Below are positions 56,955 to 64,000 of a stretch of DNA of 64,000 nt, one piece after another (the stretch's first letter is position 1; each line of letters starts with the position of its first letter). This DNA is from Motiliproteus sp041586615 (GTDB lineage Bacteria > Pseudomonadota > Gammaproteobacteria > Pseudomonadales > Balneatricaceae): positions 1 to 64,000 of the forward strand of contig JBFGZS010000008.1 in the NCBI GenBank assembly GCA_041586615.1. The letters are read 5' to 3'. A program made the translations under genes and the position numbers. Below the pieces are notes generated by a model that saw nothing but the letters and a program-made list of their open reading frames with translations, did not search any database and was not told where the DNA came from.

Positions 56955-57595
56955 CAGTACAGTTCCCCCTGACGCTGGCGGGCCAGGGCATTGAGGGCCG
57001 ATACCGTCAGGGCGCTGCCCCCGGCGCGGCCGCGCAGGGTAATGGCGTTCAGGTCCAGCGCCGCCGCCACATCGATCAGGGCGTCCTTGGATTCAGCCGC
57101 GCCGACAAACCCCACCGGCATGGCGATGATCAAGGCAGGTTTTTCGGCCCCGGCCTGTAGCATCTCGAGCAGCCGGAACAGGGCGGTGGGGGCGTTGCCG
57201 ATCAGGACGATGCTGCCCGCGAGCAGCGGACGCCAGGCGTCCAGCGCGGCCATGGTCCGGGTTTCGCCGGTAGCGCGGGCGCGCTCGGGCACGCCGTCCG
57301 CGTGCAGGAAACAGTGGGCTTCGCTATCCAGATAACGGCGGGTCAGCCCGTGGCGAACCATCTCGACGTCGCAGAGCAAGGGCGCACGGGCGTCCAGTGC
57401 GGCGAGGCCCGCCTGCACCGCGTTGCCGCAGAACTGTATCTGCTCGACGATAGCCGGATCGCCGCAGGTGTGTACCAATCGCATCGCGACCTGGTGCTGC
57501 TCCGTGCTGAAGCGGCTCAGGTCGGTCAGTTCGCGGATCATCTCGAAGGAGCGGCGTTCGATCGCCAGCGGATCGTGGATATAGTCAAAGCCCAT
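56954..57595 (-). CDS. cobH: Precorrin-8X methylmutase CobH/CbiC
   Basis: This enzyme moves the methyl group from C-11 to C-12. The 213-residue protein begins MGFDYIHDPLAIERRSFEMIREL and has RLVHTCGDPAIVEQIQFCGNAV with the active histidine region, IGNAPTALFRLLEML and PVGFVGAAESKDAL. The start is ATG 57595, which lies inside the last codons of the shrunken cbiX gene (11-bp overlap). The frame is open to 57670, but those extra residues are the shadow of the His-rich cbiX tail. Confidence 0.94.
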   Translation of the reverse strand: MGFDYIHDPLAIERRSFEMIRELTDLSRFSTEQHQVAMRLVHTCGDPAIVEQIQFCGNAVQAGLAALDARAPLLCDVEMVRHGLTRRYLDSEAHCFLHADGVPERARATGETRTMAALDAWRPLLAGSIVLIGNAPTALFRLLEMLQAGAEKPALIIAMPVGFVGAAESKDALIDVAAALDLNAITLRGRAGGSALTVSALNALARQRQGELY

Positions 57596-57842
57596 GCCTG
57601 GTCTCACTATGGTGGTGGCCGTGATGATGGCCGCCGTGATGATGGCCATAGTGGGCCTCGGAGTCGGCATCGGACGCGCCGCGACCGACCACCAGCAGGG
57701 TGTCCTGAGGTTGATAATCGTCGCCGAACGCCGCTTCGCCCTCGGTGATACGCGCCGTGGTGTGAATACCCGGTTCGGTATCGTCCAGGTCTCTGGCTCC
57801 GTGACCGCTCACCAGCATCGCCGGCTGCTTTGAACACAACAT
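57585..57842 (-). CDS. cbiX: Shrunken CbiX sirohydrochlorin cobaltochelatase remnant with His-rich tail
   Basis: Full CbiX proteins of this type are about 250-300 residues or more; this frame encodes only 85. The first part, AMLVSGHGARDLDD, is the CbiX N-terminal strand with the GHG loop. RITEGEAAFGDDYQPQDTLLVVGRGASDAD then matches the start of the second CbiX repeat, and the product ends in a tail GHHHGGHHHGHHHSETRH, as found at the end of many CbiX proteins. The sequence between these landmarks, including most of the active domain and its metal-binding histidine, is gone, yet frame and start (ATG 57842 after CGGGAA) are kept. It overlaps cbiC by 11 bp. Chelatase activity is unlikely; a leader, coupling or metal-binding role is possible. 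Confidence 0.75.
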   Translation of the reverse strand: MLCSKQPAMLVSGHGARDLDDTEPGIHTTARITEGEAAFGDDYQPQDTLLVVGRGASDADSEAHYGHHHGGHHHGHHHSETRHGL

Positions 57843-57984
57843 GGTTTTTTCCCGTTCTGCTGGCCAGCCGAACCGGCGGGCTGAACACAGATATAACTGG
57901 CGTAAAACGCCACGGGAGCAAGAAACAGGAATAGAGCCACGGGCTGTATTCATGATAGCCGCCTACCCGCAGCATCTAGAATTT

Positions 57985-58155
57985 CATGTCAGGCCGGTTC
58001 CGGGCTCACGCTCAATGGCGTTTACCGTTGCGGGGGCAGCGCTGGCCTTGTCCCTCGTCAAAACCCTTGCGAATGAAGGGGGAGGGGCGCACCAGACTTC
58101 CCGTTTAACCCTGGGCCGCCGGTTTCACCGGACGGCCATGGGCACCTGAATCCGG
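57985..58155 (-). promoter_or_regulatory. Cobalamin riboswitch
   Basis: On the minus strand the conserved adenosylcobalamin aptamer elements appear in order: AGGTGCCC (about 58147-58140), GTTAAACGGGAAGTCTGGTG (about 58110-58091), GCTGCCCCCGCAACGGTAA (about 58041-58023), and the B12-box-like GTGAGCCCGGAACCGGCCTG (58009-57990). The order, spacing and P-loop sequences leave little doubt. It lies 143 bp before the cbiX remnant start and in the same direction, so it should repress the whole operon from cbiX to the chelatase gene when cobalamin is plentiful. cobK and cbiD lie upstream of it. Confidence 0.95.
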
Positions 58156-58182
58156 CGACTCTACGTGCTTTGGCGGGGGGCG

Positions 58183-58923
58183 TCAATACGCGGTAATACC
58201 GGCGCTTTCGGCCAGGGCTTCCTGCAAAATTTGCGCATCGATGAAAAGCCTTTCTGGCTCAGGCAGTTGCGGTCTGGCCTGGAAAATAACCGGGATCTTT
58301 AACTGGCGTGCCGCCGCAATTTTGGCGCCGACAGCGCTGCCGCCGCTGTTTTTGGCGACCAGTACATCGATACCTTGTTCCTGCATTAATGTCCGTTCAT
58401 CGTCGAGGGAAAAGGGGCCGCGGGCATCGATGACCTGATAGTCTTTACCGGCAGGAACCTTACCGGGCAGGGCGCGCACGAGCCACTGCTCGCCGTCGGG
58501 AATACGCTCAAGATGCGGCAGCACCGAGCTGCCGAGCGTGATCAACGGGCGGGTAAAGCTGGAGTAGCTTAGGGCTGCGTGCCAGTCCGGTGTCTGTATC
58601 CAGCAATCGCCGTCCTGTTGCGACCAGGGTGGGCGCTGATAAGCCCATAGTGGAATGCCGGCACGGTCGGCGGCCTCAAAGGCATGTTCACTGATGGACT
58701 GCGCGTAGGGGTGGGTGGCATCAATAAGCAGGTCGAACTGCTGGTCCTGTAAATAATCGACCAACCCTTGAATCCCGCCGAAACCACCGACCCGCACCGG
58801 ACAGTCCAGGGACGGTACGTCGCCTTTCCCTGCCAGGCTGTAGACCGGCAGGAAGGGTTCCCGGCAGAGTGCACGCGTCAGAGCAAGTGCTTCGCCAATG
58901 CCACCCAGAATCAATAGTTTCAT
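58183..58923 (-). CDS. cobK: Precorrin-6A reductase CobK/CbiJ
   Basis: An NAD(P)H-dependent reductase of the corrin macrocycle. The 246-residue protein starts MKLLILGGIGEALALTRAL and has LLIDATHPYAQSISEHAFEAA, a CobK/CbiJ signature, and later VLVAKNSGGSAVGAKIAAARQLKIPVIF. The start is ATG 58923 with GGGGAG upstream; it overlaps the cbiD stop (ATGA). With cbiD it lies upstream of the riboswitch and so is probably transcribed separately from the main operon, or reads into it. Confidence 0.94.
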   Translation of the reverse strand: MKLLILGGIGEALALTRALCREPFLPVYSLAGKGDVPSLDCPVRVGGFGGIQGLVDYLQDQQFDLLIDATHPYAQSISEHAFEAADRAGIPLWAYQRPPWSQQDGDCWIQTPDWHAALSYSSFTRPLITLGSSVLPHLERIPDGEQWLVRALPGKVPAGKDYQVIDARGPFSLDDERTLMQEQGIDVLVAKNSGGSAVGAKIAAARQLKIPVIFQARPQLPEPERLFIDAQILQEALAESAGITAY

Positions 58924-60008
58924 GTTGCGCTCCCCACACATTGCCCCTGCTTATTGAAGGCCCAGACTTCGACCTGGATCTGCTCAGGCAGCCGTTGGCG
59001 GGCCTGAACGCGAGCCAACTGACAGATTCGTTCGCCCAGCGCGATCCCTGCCTGTTCAGATAACTGTAGCGCCTGCAGGCTGGTGTTGCACTGCCGAATG
59101 TTTTCGCGCAGTGTTTCTGAGGCACCGAGTGCCCCGGCCTGTGCGGCCAGATGGGTGAAATCGATGGCCGATTTACGGCTGTGCAGATCCAGATGACCGC
59201 GTGCCAGTTTGCTGAGTTTGCCAAACCCGCCGGCCAGCACCAGTTTATCCACCGGCGCCCGTTTCAGGTACTTGAGTACCGCGCCGACGAAATCCCCCAT
59301 CTCGATCAGCGCCATCTCCGGTAGCGGGTAGACCTGTTGGATGGCTGTCTCGGAGGTATTGCCGGTACTGGCGACCAGGGTGTGTAAACCGTTGGCGCGC
59401 GCCACGTCGATGCCTTGATGGATGGAGGCGATATAGGCGGCGCAGGAGAAAGGCCGAACGATGCCCGTGGTGCCAAGGATCGACAGCCCGCCGAGTATGC
59501 CGAGGCGAGGGTTCATGGTTTTCAGCGCCAGCGCCGCGCCCTTTTCGACGCCGATGCTGACTTCGAAGCCGCCGTGATAGGACTGCTCTTTTGCCAGAGC
59601 GAGCAAGTGAGCGGTCATCATCTGTCGGGGCACTGGGTTGATAGCGGGCTCACCCACGGCCAGGACCAGTCCTTCGCGGGTCACCGTGCCGACGCCGGGG
59701 CCCGCCCGGAAATGTACGCCGGGCTCGGGTAGCAGGCGTACATGGGCAAATATACGCGCGCCGTGGGTCACATCGGGGTCGTCGCCGGCGTCTTTGATCA
59801 CCGCCGCTGCCGCGCCCTCGTCGGTCAAACGGCAGTCATCCAGCGTGAACTCTACCCGTTGCCCTTTGGGCAGGTCGATGCTGGCCATTGAACAGCCGGT
59901 ACCGGTCAGCAGTAGACGTGCGGCGGCCAGACTAGTGACGGTCGCGCAGGCCCCGGTGGTGTAACCGAAGCGCAGCGGCCGGTTGGATTCAGAGCTTTCT
60001 TGCCACAT
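58920..60008 (-). CDS. cbiD: Cobalt-precorrin-5B C1-methyltransferase CbiD
   Basis: CbiD methylates C-1 in the anaerobic pathway. The 362-residue protein has the hallmark LRFGYTTGACATVTSLAAARLLL at the N-terminus and VGTVTREGLVLAVGEPAINPVPRQMM, LGGLSILGTTGIVRPFSCAAYIASIHQGIDVA and AGGFGKLSKLARGHLDLHSRKSAID further on. CbiD marks the early-cobalt route, although some bacteria with CobN also use CbiD. No second cobalamin riboswitch is visible upstream of it. Confidence 0.96.
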   Translation of the reverse strand: MWQESSESNRPLRFGYTTGACATVTSLAAARLLLTGTGCSMASIDLPKGQRVEFTLDDCRLTDEGAAAAVIKDAGDDPDVTHGARIFAHVRLLPEPGVHFRAGPGVGTVTREGLVLAVGEPAINPVPRQMMTAHLLALAKEQSYHGGFEVSIGVEKGAALALKTMNPRLGILGGLSILGTTGIVRPFSCAAYIASIHQGIDVARANGLHTLVASTGNTSETAIQQVYPLPEMALIEMGDFVGAVLKYLKRAPVDKLVLAGGFGKLSKLARGHLDLHSRKSAIDFTHLAAQAGALGASETLRENIRQCNTSLQALQLSEQAGIALGERICQLARVQARQRLPEQIQVEVWAFNKQGQCVGSAT

Positions 60009-60113
60009 GGCCGGATCCCCAAAAAGAGTCAGCCAGTATACGTGAGATAGCCCCCAGCTCGTAAGCGCGTGCTGCAGATTTGCCGCTACAGCCCAGGGGC
60101 GGTGTTTGATCTT

Positions 60114-60272
60114 ATTAACCGGCTATCAAACTACCGATCCATTCGGTCTTTTGATGACGACAAGGCCGGCGCCTGTCCGTCCTCGTCTCACCTGGCGTTA
60201 TGTCACGGCGATTCATCCATGAATCGTCTATCAAGGTGACATTTTTGCGCGCTATTACGTTACCGCCTTATT
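60114..60272 (+). repeat. Dispersed multi-hairpin repeat, copy B (full length)
   Basis: Aligns end to end with copy A, about 80% identical: ATCAAACTACCGATCCATTC, GGTCTTTTGATGACGACAAG, GCCGGCGCCTGT, then TTATGTCACGGCGATTCATC and a final hairpin before ATTTTT. Its right end runs into the stop codon of nhaA on the minus strand, as copy C does with the VWA frame. Confidence 0.9.
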
Positions 60273-61512
60273 CTTTGGGTAACGATTCAGCCGACATAGG
60301 CGGTTCGCTCGCAGGGTTCTGCGCGGGTTGGCTAACCGGCGACAGCCGCAGTACCAGATACCCGGCCATGGCGGACAGGATCGACCCCAGCAGCACCGCC
60401 AGTCGGTCAGCGGAGGCGTAGTCGTTGGCACCCTCGAAGGCCAGTGAGCCGATAAACAGACTCATGGTAAAGCCGACCCCGGTCAGCAGGGCGATACCGT
60501 ACAGTTGTTGCCAGCTGGCGCCTGTGGGCATGGGTGCGATACCCAGCCTGATCGCCAGCCAACTGAAACCAAATACGCCTACCTGCTTACCGACGAACAG
60601 CCCTAGCAGAACACCCACTGGCACGGTTCCCTGCAACAGGCGCAGGGCGTCGGCGTTCAGCTCAACGCCGGCATTGGCGAAGGCGAACAGGGGCATGATC
60701 AAAAAGGCGACCCAACTGTGCAGGCCTTTTTCAACCTGCAGTAACGGTGAGGGCAGTGCCTGACCATCGCGACGGGTGGCTGTCATGGGGATCGCCAGCG
60801 CCAGCACGACACCGGCCAAGGTGGCGTGGACGCCGGATTTCAGTACCGACACCCACAGAATGGCCCCGACGACCATGTACGCCGAGACGCGGATAACCCC
60901 CAGACGATTCATTAATACGAGTACACCGATGGCGGCACCCGCGACCGAAAGCGACGCCACGGACAGGTCGACGGTATAGAAAATGGCGATGATAATAATG
61001 GCGCCCAGGTCATCGATAATTGCCAGGGTCATCAGGAATAGTTTCAGCGCCAGCGGCACGCGTTTGCCCAACAGAGACAGCACGCCGAGCGCGAAGGCGA
61101 TATCGGTGGCGGTGGGGATTGCCCAGCCGCGCATTCCCACCGGGTCGGCGTAATTTAATGCCGTGTAGACCAGTGCCGGCACCAGCATGCCGCCGACGGC
61201 GGCGATGGCGGGCAGGGCGATTTGTGACGGTTTGGACAGATGGCCGGTCAGCATCTCGCGTTTGACCTCCAGCCCTACCAGCAGAAAGAACAGCGCCATC
61301 AGTCCGTCGTTGATCCAGAGCAGCAGCGGTTTGGCCAGCTCCAGCGTGCCGACGCGGATCTCCAGCGGCAGGTCCAGCAGCATATCGTAGAGGAACACCA
61401 GCGGGGTGTTGGCAAAGATCATCGCCAGCACCATGGCGCCTAACAGTAAAATGCCGCCAGCGGCTTCCAGTTTCAGAAAACCTTCCCAGAGACCGGGACG
61501 TGTTTCTTCCAT
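60268..61512 (-). CDS. nhaA: Na+/H+ antiporter NhaA
   Basis: NhaA exchanges cytoplasmic Na+ for external H+. The 414-residue protein has about 12 helices. Key signatures are the LLWINDGLMALFFLLVGLEVKREMLTGHL N-terminal block, GWAIPTATDIAFALGVLSLLG and LALKLFLMTLAIIDDLGAIIIIAIFYT with the paired transport aspartates. The ATG at 61512 has AAGG eight bases upstream; a TTG two codons earlier is less likely. The nhaR-like regulator is encoded about 1 kb upstream on the other strand, beyond the YccA-like gene. The stop codon borders repeat copy B. Confidence 0.95.
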   Translation of the reverse strand: MEETRPGLWEGFLKLEAAGGILLLGAMVLAMIFANTPLVFLYDMLLDLPLEIRVGTLELAKPLLLWINDGLMALFFLLVGLEVKREMLTGHLSKPSQIALPAIAAVGGMLVPALVYTALNYADPVGMRGWAIPTATDIAFALGVLSLLGKRVPLALKLFLMTLAIIDDLGAIIIIAIFYTVDLSVASLSVAGAAIGVLVLMNRLGVIRVSAYMVVGAILWVSVLKSGVHATLAGVVLALAIPMTATRRDGQALPSPLLQVEKGLHSWVAFLIMPLFAFANAGVELNADALRLLQGTVPVGVLLGLFVGKQVGVFGFSWLAIRLGIAPMPTGASWQQLYGIALLTGVGFTMSLFIGSLAFEGANDYASADRLAVLLGSILSAMAGYLVLRLSPVSQPAQNPASEPPMSAESLPKE

Positions 61513-61563
61513 AATCAATACCTTTTTCTCGCAAACGCTGCCCTGGTGGCAGCTTGAAAAGCG

Positions 61564-61588
61564 ATCACCGTGCCTCAGGCGCGGTGAT
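61564..61588 (-). terminator. Hairpin between the yccA-like gene and nhaA
   Basis: ATCACCG (61564-61570) pairs with CGGTGAT (61582-61588), and an inner GCCT/AGGC stem extends it around a single-base loop. On the minus strand it is followed by CGCTTTTC, a short T-rich tract, so it may terminate the yccA-like transcript or attenuate nhaA. Confidence 0.5.
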
Positions 61589-61628
61589 ACGAGGGAGACC
61601 GAGGGGTCTGCGTGCGGTTGTCCGGGGT

Positions 61629-62363
61629 TCAGTCGTCGGAACCGAACACGCCCAATAGCTGCAGCAGGCTCAGAAACAGATTGTAGATAGAGATATACAG
61701 TGTCACCGTCGCCATGATGTAGTTGGTTTCACCACCGTTAAGAATTTCACTGGTCTGATAGAGGATCAGGCCGCTCATCAGCAGGACGAACATAGCCGAA
61801 ACGGCCAGTGACAGCGCGGCGATTTCGAAAAACATTGCCGCCAGGCCCAGACCGAACGCCAGCAGAATCCCGACGCTGAGGAAGCTGCCCATAAAGCTGA
61901 AATCACGCGTTGAGAACAGCGCCACACCCGACAGGCCGATGAAGATCAGGCCGGTCATGCCGAGGGCGCTCATCACCAGTTCGGCGCCATTGGGCAGTGC
62001 CAGATAGCTATTAAGAATGGGGCCCAATGTATAGCCCATAAAACCGGTTAGAGCGAAGACGCACAGCAAGCCCGCGCTGCTGTTGCGGTAACGGGTGGTC
62101 AGAAACAGTAGGCCGAAATATCCTCCCAGGGTCAGTAATATGCCGGGATGGGGTAGCTGCAACGCGGCGCTGACGCCGGCCACCAGGGCACTGAACAGCA
62201 GGGTCAGTGACAGTAGTGCGTAGGTATTACGCAACACCTTATGTTGGCTAAGTGCGGTGACCTGCGCACTATTATCGAATTGGGCGTTGTCGTTCAGAAC
62301 ATCGCCTTCAAGGGCGATGGCCTGTTCATGGGTCGATGATTGTAACGGTGTTGTCGAGCGCAT
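61629..62363 (-). CDS. yccA: Bax inhibitor-1/YccA-family membrane protein
   Basis: A 244-residue protein with seven hydrophobic helices after a polar N-terminus of about 45 residues. Typical family segments: VLRNTYALLSLTLLFSALVAGVSAAL, LLCVFALTGFMGYTLGPILNSYL and the C-terminal GETNYIMATVTLYISIYNLFLSLLQLLGVF with the conserved Asn/Tyr/Leu-rich last helix. The E. coli relative modulates FtsH and others affect calcium leak. It lies between nhaA and a divergent LysR gene. Confidence 0.92.
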   Translation of the reverse strand: MRSTTPLQSSTHEQAIALEGDVLNDNAQFDNSAQVTALSQHKVLRNTYALLSLTLLFSALVAGVSAALQLPHPGILLTLGGYFGLLFLTTRYRNSSAGLLCVFALTGFMGYTLGPILNSYLALPNGAELVMSALGMTGLIFIGLSGVALFSTRDFSFMGSFLSVGILLAFGLGLAAMFFEIAALSLAVSAMFVLLMSGLILYQTSEILNGGETNYIMATVTLYISIYNLFLSLLQLLGVFGSDD

Positions 62364-62441
62364 GGCTCACCTCCATCCAGAGTAATGACAGTCGAAAAGG
62401 CTGTTGCCCTGATCCGTAACCGACAGTCTACGGCGAGAAAC

Positions 62442-62471
62442 AACTCAAGTTAATTCGAATTAACTTGAGTT
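62442..62471. promoter_or_regulatory. Perfect 30-bp palindrome in the yccA/nhaR divergent promoter region
   Basis: AACTCAAGTTAATTC (62442-62456) is followed immediately by its exact reverse complement (62457-62471). It is AT-rich and has no loop, so a protein operator is more likely than an RNA hairpin. TATACT (62471-62476) directly at its edge could be the -10 element of the nhaR-like gene, placing the palindrome over the -35 region. The binding protein may be the divergent LysR product itself, though the site does not show a clear T-N11-A spacing. Confidence 0.7.
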
Positions 62472-62522
62472 ATACTGCGTAAAAATCGATGCAACAAGGG
62501 CTCTACGGAGAATATTTACCCG

Positions 62523-63437
62523 GTGGATATCAACTATAAGCATCTGCGCTATTTCTGGTATGTGGCAAAGGCCGGCAGTATCAGCGCTGCCTGTGAGCAA
62601 TTACACCTGACCCCGCAAACCATCAGCGGCCAGTTAAAACTGTTGGAAAACAGCCTCGGTACCACACTCTTTTTGCGCGAAGGACGCGGCCTGGTGCTGA
62701 GCGAGGCCGGCAAACACGCGCTAGATTACGCCGAGCAGATCTTTTCACTCGGATCCGAACTGGCGCAAAGCCTGCAGCGGCAGCAACGGACCAGCATCCC
62801 CACGTTTAATGTCGGTATTGCCGATGTGGTTCCCAAACTGATCGCCTTCCGGTTATTGGAACCGGCCTTGGGATTGTCCGATCCGATTCGTATCAACTGC
62901 CAGGAAGGTACTCATGACGTGTTATTGGGCGATCTGGCGATCCACAAGCTGGATTTGATCCTGACCGATCACCCGCTGGAGAGCCATCTGCACGTAAAGG
63001 CTTACAGTCACCTGCTGGGCGAGAGCGATACCAGTTTCTTTTGCCTGCCGCAGCAGGCCGCGCGGTACCGGGAACATTTTCCCGTCAGTCTGGATGGCGC
63101 ACCGATGCTGATGCCGGCGCCGGGTACGCAGGTGCAATTGGGGCTCAAGCGCTGGTTTGACGAATTGTGCATCCAGCCGCGTATCGTGGGGGAGTTTGCC
63201 GACAGTGCGTTAATGAATACCTTCGGTCAGGGCGGCGTTGGCTTGTTCTGCGCGCCCAGTGTGATTCGCAGCGAAGTGATGCGCCAGTTTGGCGTGGCAG
63301 AAATCGGCAAGACCGACCGGGTTCGGGAACGTTTCTATGCGCTGTCTACCGAGCGGCGCATTCGTCATCCCGCGACCCTGGCCGTGTGTGAGCAGGGGCG
63401 TGAGGGGTTGTTTGAAAGACGCGACGCGCAGAATTAA
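62523..63437 (+). CDS. nhaR: LysR-family regulator, NhaR-like
   Basis: A 304-residue LysR-type regulator with the NhaR-specific opening MDINYKHLRYFWYVAKAGSISAACEQLHLTPQTISGQLKLLE for the winged helix-turn-helix, and an effector domain with FNVGIADVVPKLIAFRLLEPAL and GVGLFCAPSVI. NhaR activates nhaA in response to Na+. nhaA lies about 1 kb away on the opposite strand, which supports the name. The GTG start has GGAG 12 bases upstream. The perfect 30-bp palindrome is 51 bp before it. Confidence 0.92.
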   Translation: MDINYKHLRYFWYVAKAGSISAACEQLHLTPQTISGQLKLLENSLGTTLFLREGRGLVLSEAGKHALDYAEQIFSLGSELAQSLQRQQRTSIPTFNVGIADVVPKLIAFRLLEPALGLSDPIRINCQEGTHDVLLGDLAIHKLDLILTDHPLESHLHVKAYSHLLGESDTSFFCLPQQAARYREHFPVSLDGAPMLMPAPGTQVQLGLKRWFDELCIQPRIVGEFADSALMNTFGQGGVGLFCAPSVIRSEVMRQFGVAEIGKTDRVRERFYALSTERRIRHPATLAVCEQGREGLFERRDAQN

Positions 63438-63570
63438 CGCAGCCGTATTATCGTGACGAGACGCGCAGCCTTCGGGTATCGCATATTACTACGCAATGTT
63501 GCACCCGCTTTAGCCGGCAAGTGTGCCATGCCTTACATCACCATTATTCAACCGTGATGGGCACGTCGTA

Positions 63571-63921
63571 TCACTCAGCAACGAATATCGCCAGCCAGAC
63601 CGCATCGGGATCCTGACTGGTTTTCTCGACCCGATGTCGGCACCCGGCCGGTATGTTCAGGTAATCACCGCCGGTTAATTTGATCTGTCGGTTACCGTCT
63701 TCGAAACGCAGAACGGCTTCGCCCTGCAGCAGCATCACCCACTCATGTTCGGTCTGCTCGTACCAGAATCCGGCGGGGGAACTGTGGCCGCGGGAGACGA
63801 TACGCTCGATGCGCAGGTCTTTGTGTTGTAACAGGACATTGACCAGCTCATCCGGCAGGTGCGCGGGAATCGCCGTCAACAGATTGCCGGGTTCGTCTTG
63901 CGCGGTAGGCGATGGGGCCAT
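63571..63921 (-). CDS. Small cupin-domain protein
   Basis: A 116-residue single cupin barrel: WYEQTEHEWVMLLQGEAVLRFE is cupin motif 1, with the usual histidine and glutamate ligands, and GGDYLNIPAGCRHRVEKTSQDPDAVWLAIFV is motif 2. Substrate and reaction are unknown; this group is widespread in gammaproteobacteria. ATG 63921 is chosen because AGGAG lies eight bases upstream; an in-frame start at 63951 overlaps that ribosome-binding site. It converges with nhaR across a 133-bp gap with no clear terminator. Confidence 0.88.
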   Translation of the reverse strand: MAPSPTAQDEPGNLLTAIPAHLPDELVNVLLQHKDLRIERIVSRGHSSPAGFWYEQTEHEWVMLLQGEAVLRFEDGNRQIKLTGGDYLNIPAGCRHRVEKTSQDPDAVWLAIFVAE

Positions 63922-64000
63922 AGCGGTATGCTCCTGAATAAAATGAGCCACCCATTTTGTGTCAAAAACAGACAGCGTGATCGATAACCCTCTTTTATGA

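Noticed and set aside
60009..60113. Possible second cobalamin riboswitch before cbiD
   Set aside because: None of the conserved aptamer blocks (B12 box, GCCCCCGCAAC core) is present there.

Overview
The window reads as chromosomal DNA of a free-living gammaproteobacterium, probably motile and aquatic or halotolerant. The signs are gammaproteobacterial-type housekeeping genes (YfbR nucleotidase, TrhO, thiopurine methyltransferase, Cti fatty-acid isomerase, YccA, NhaA/NhaR), a large chemotaxis operon, a TRAP transporter, two independent Na+/H+ antiporter systems and a long cobalamin operon. The genus cannot be named from sequence alone; Chromatiales- or Oceanospirillales-like lineages would fit. 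I see no insertion sequence, phage, CRISPR array or tRNA. Nearly all sequence is coding, with small operons on both strands.

Layout. 1-113: 3' end of a 5S rRNA and its terminator, so an rRNA operon lies to the left. 201-371: a palindromic element between direct repeats. 367-11855: periplasmic MsrAB, a spondin-domain secreted protein and a two-component system, ChaC, YfbR, Tpm, Cti, and a compact amidoligase / glutamine amidotransferase / YqaA-type membrane protein operon. 12197-17246: a Tat-exported TRAP binding protein with DctQ and an oversized DctM carrying a 325-residue coiled-coil tail. 17463-18392: EamA exporter. 18738-28090: chemotaxis operon cheW-mcp-STAS-cheY-cheA-cheR-cheD-cheB-mcp-like, whose last product carries a CheZ-like motif. 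28360-31750: AraC-OGT repair protein, EamA exporter, VOC protein, TrhO. 32248-36089: an orphan SsuA/TauA-type binding protein translationally coupled to a GGDEF-EAL enzyme. 36518-43979: a non-canonical Mrp/Mnh antiporter operon with three large NuoL/M/N-like subunits and a DUF4040-MnhB fusion.

44326-60008 is a cobalamin block on the minus strand. cbiD-cobK are followed by a cobalamin riboswitch (about 57985-58155), then a shrunken cbiX, cbiC, cbiET, cobI, cbiG, cobJ, cobM, cobW, cobN, cbtB, cbtA and a chelatase gene. The chelatase gene is split by a frame change at an A10 tract. A -1 shift there joins a ChlI-type ATPase to a VWA domain, so one gene can supply both the small and the medium cobaltochelatase subunits for CobN. 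The block mixes anaerobic-route genes (cbiD, cbiG) with the late-insertion chelatase CobN, while the early-insertion chelatase CbiX has been hollowed out.

60268-63921: nhaA, a Bax-inhibitor-1/YccA-like membrane protein, and a divergent nhaR-like LysR gene with a perfect 30-bp palindrome in its promoter region, then a cupin. A dispersed multi-hairpin repeat family (five copies, about 60-165 bp) occupies intergenic spaces across the window, and two short tandem repeats (7-bp and 8-bp units) lie near 30.2 kb and 32.1 kb.
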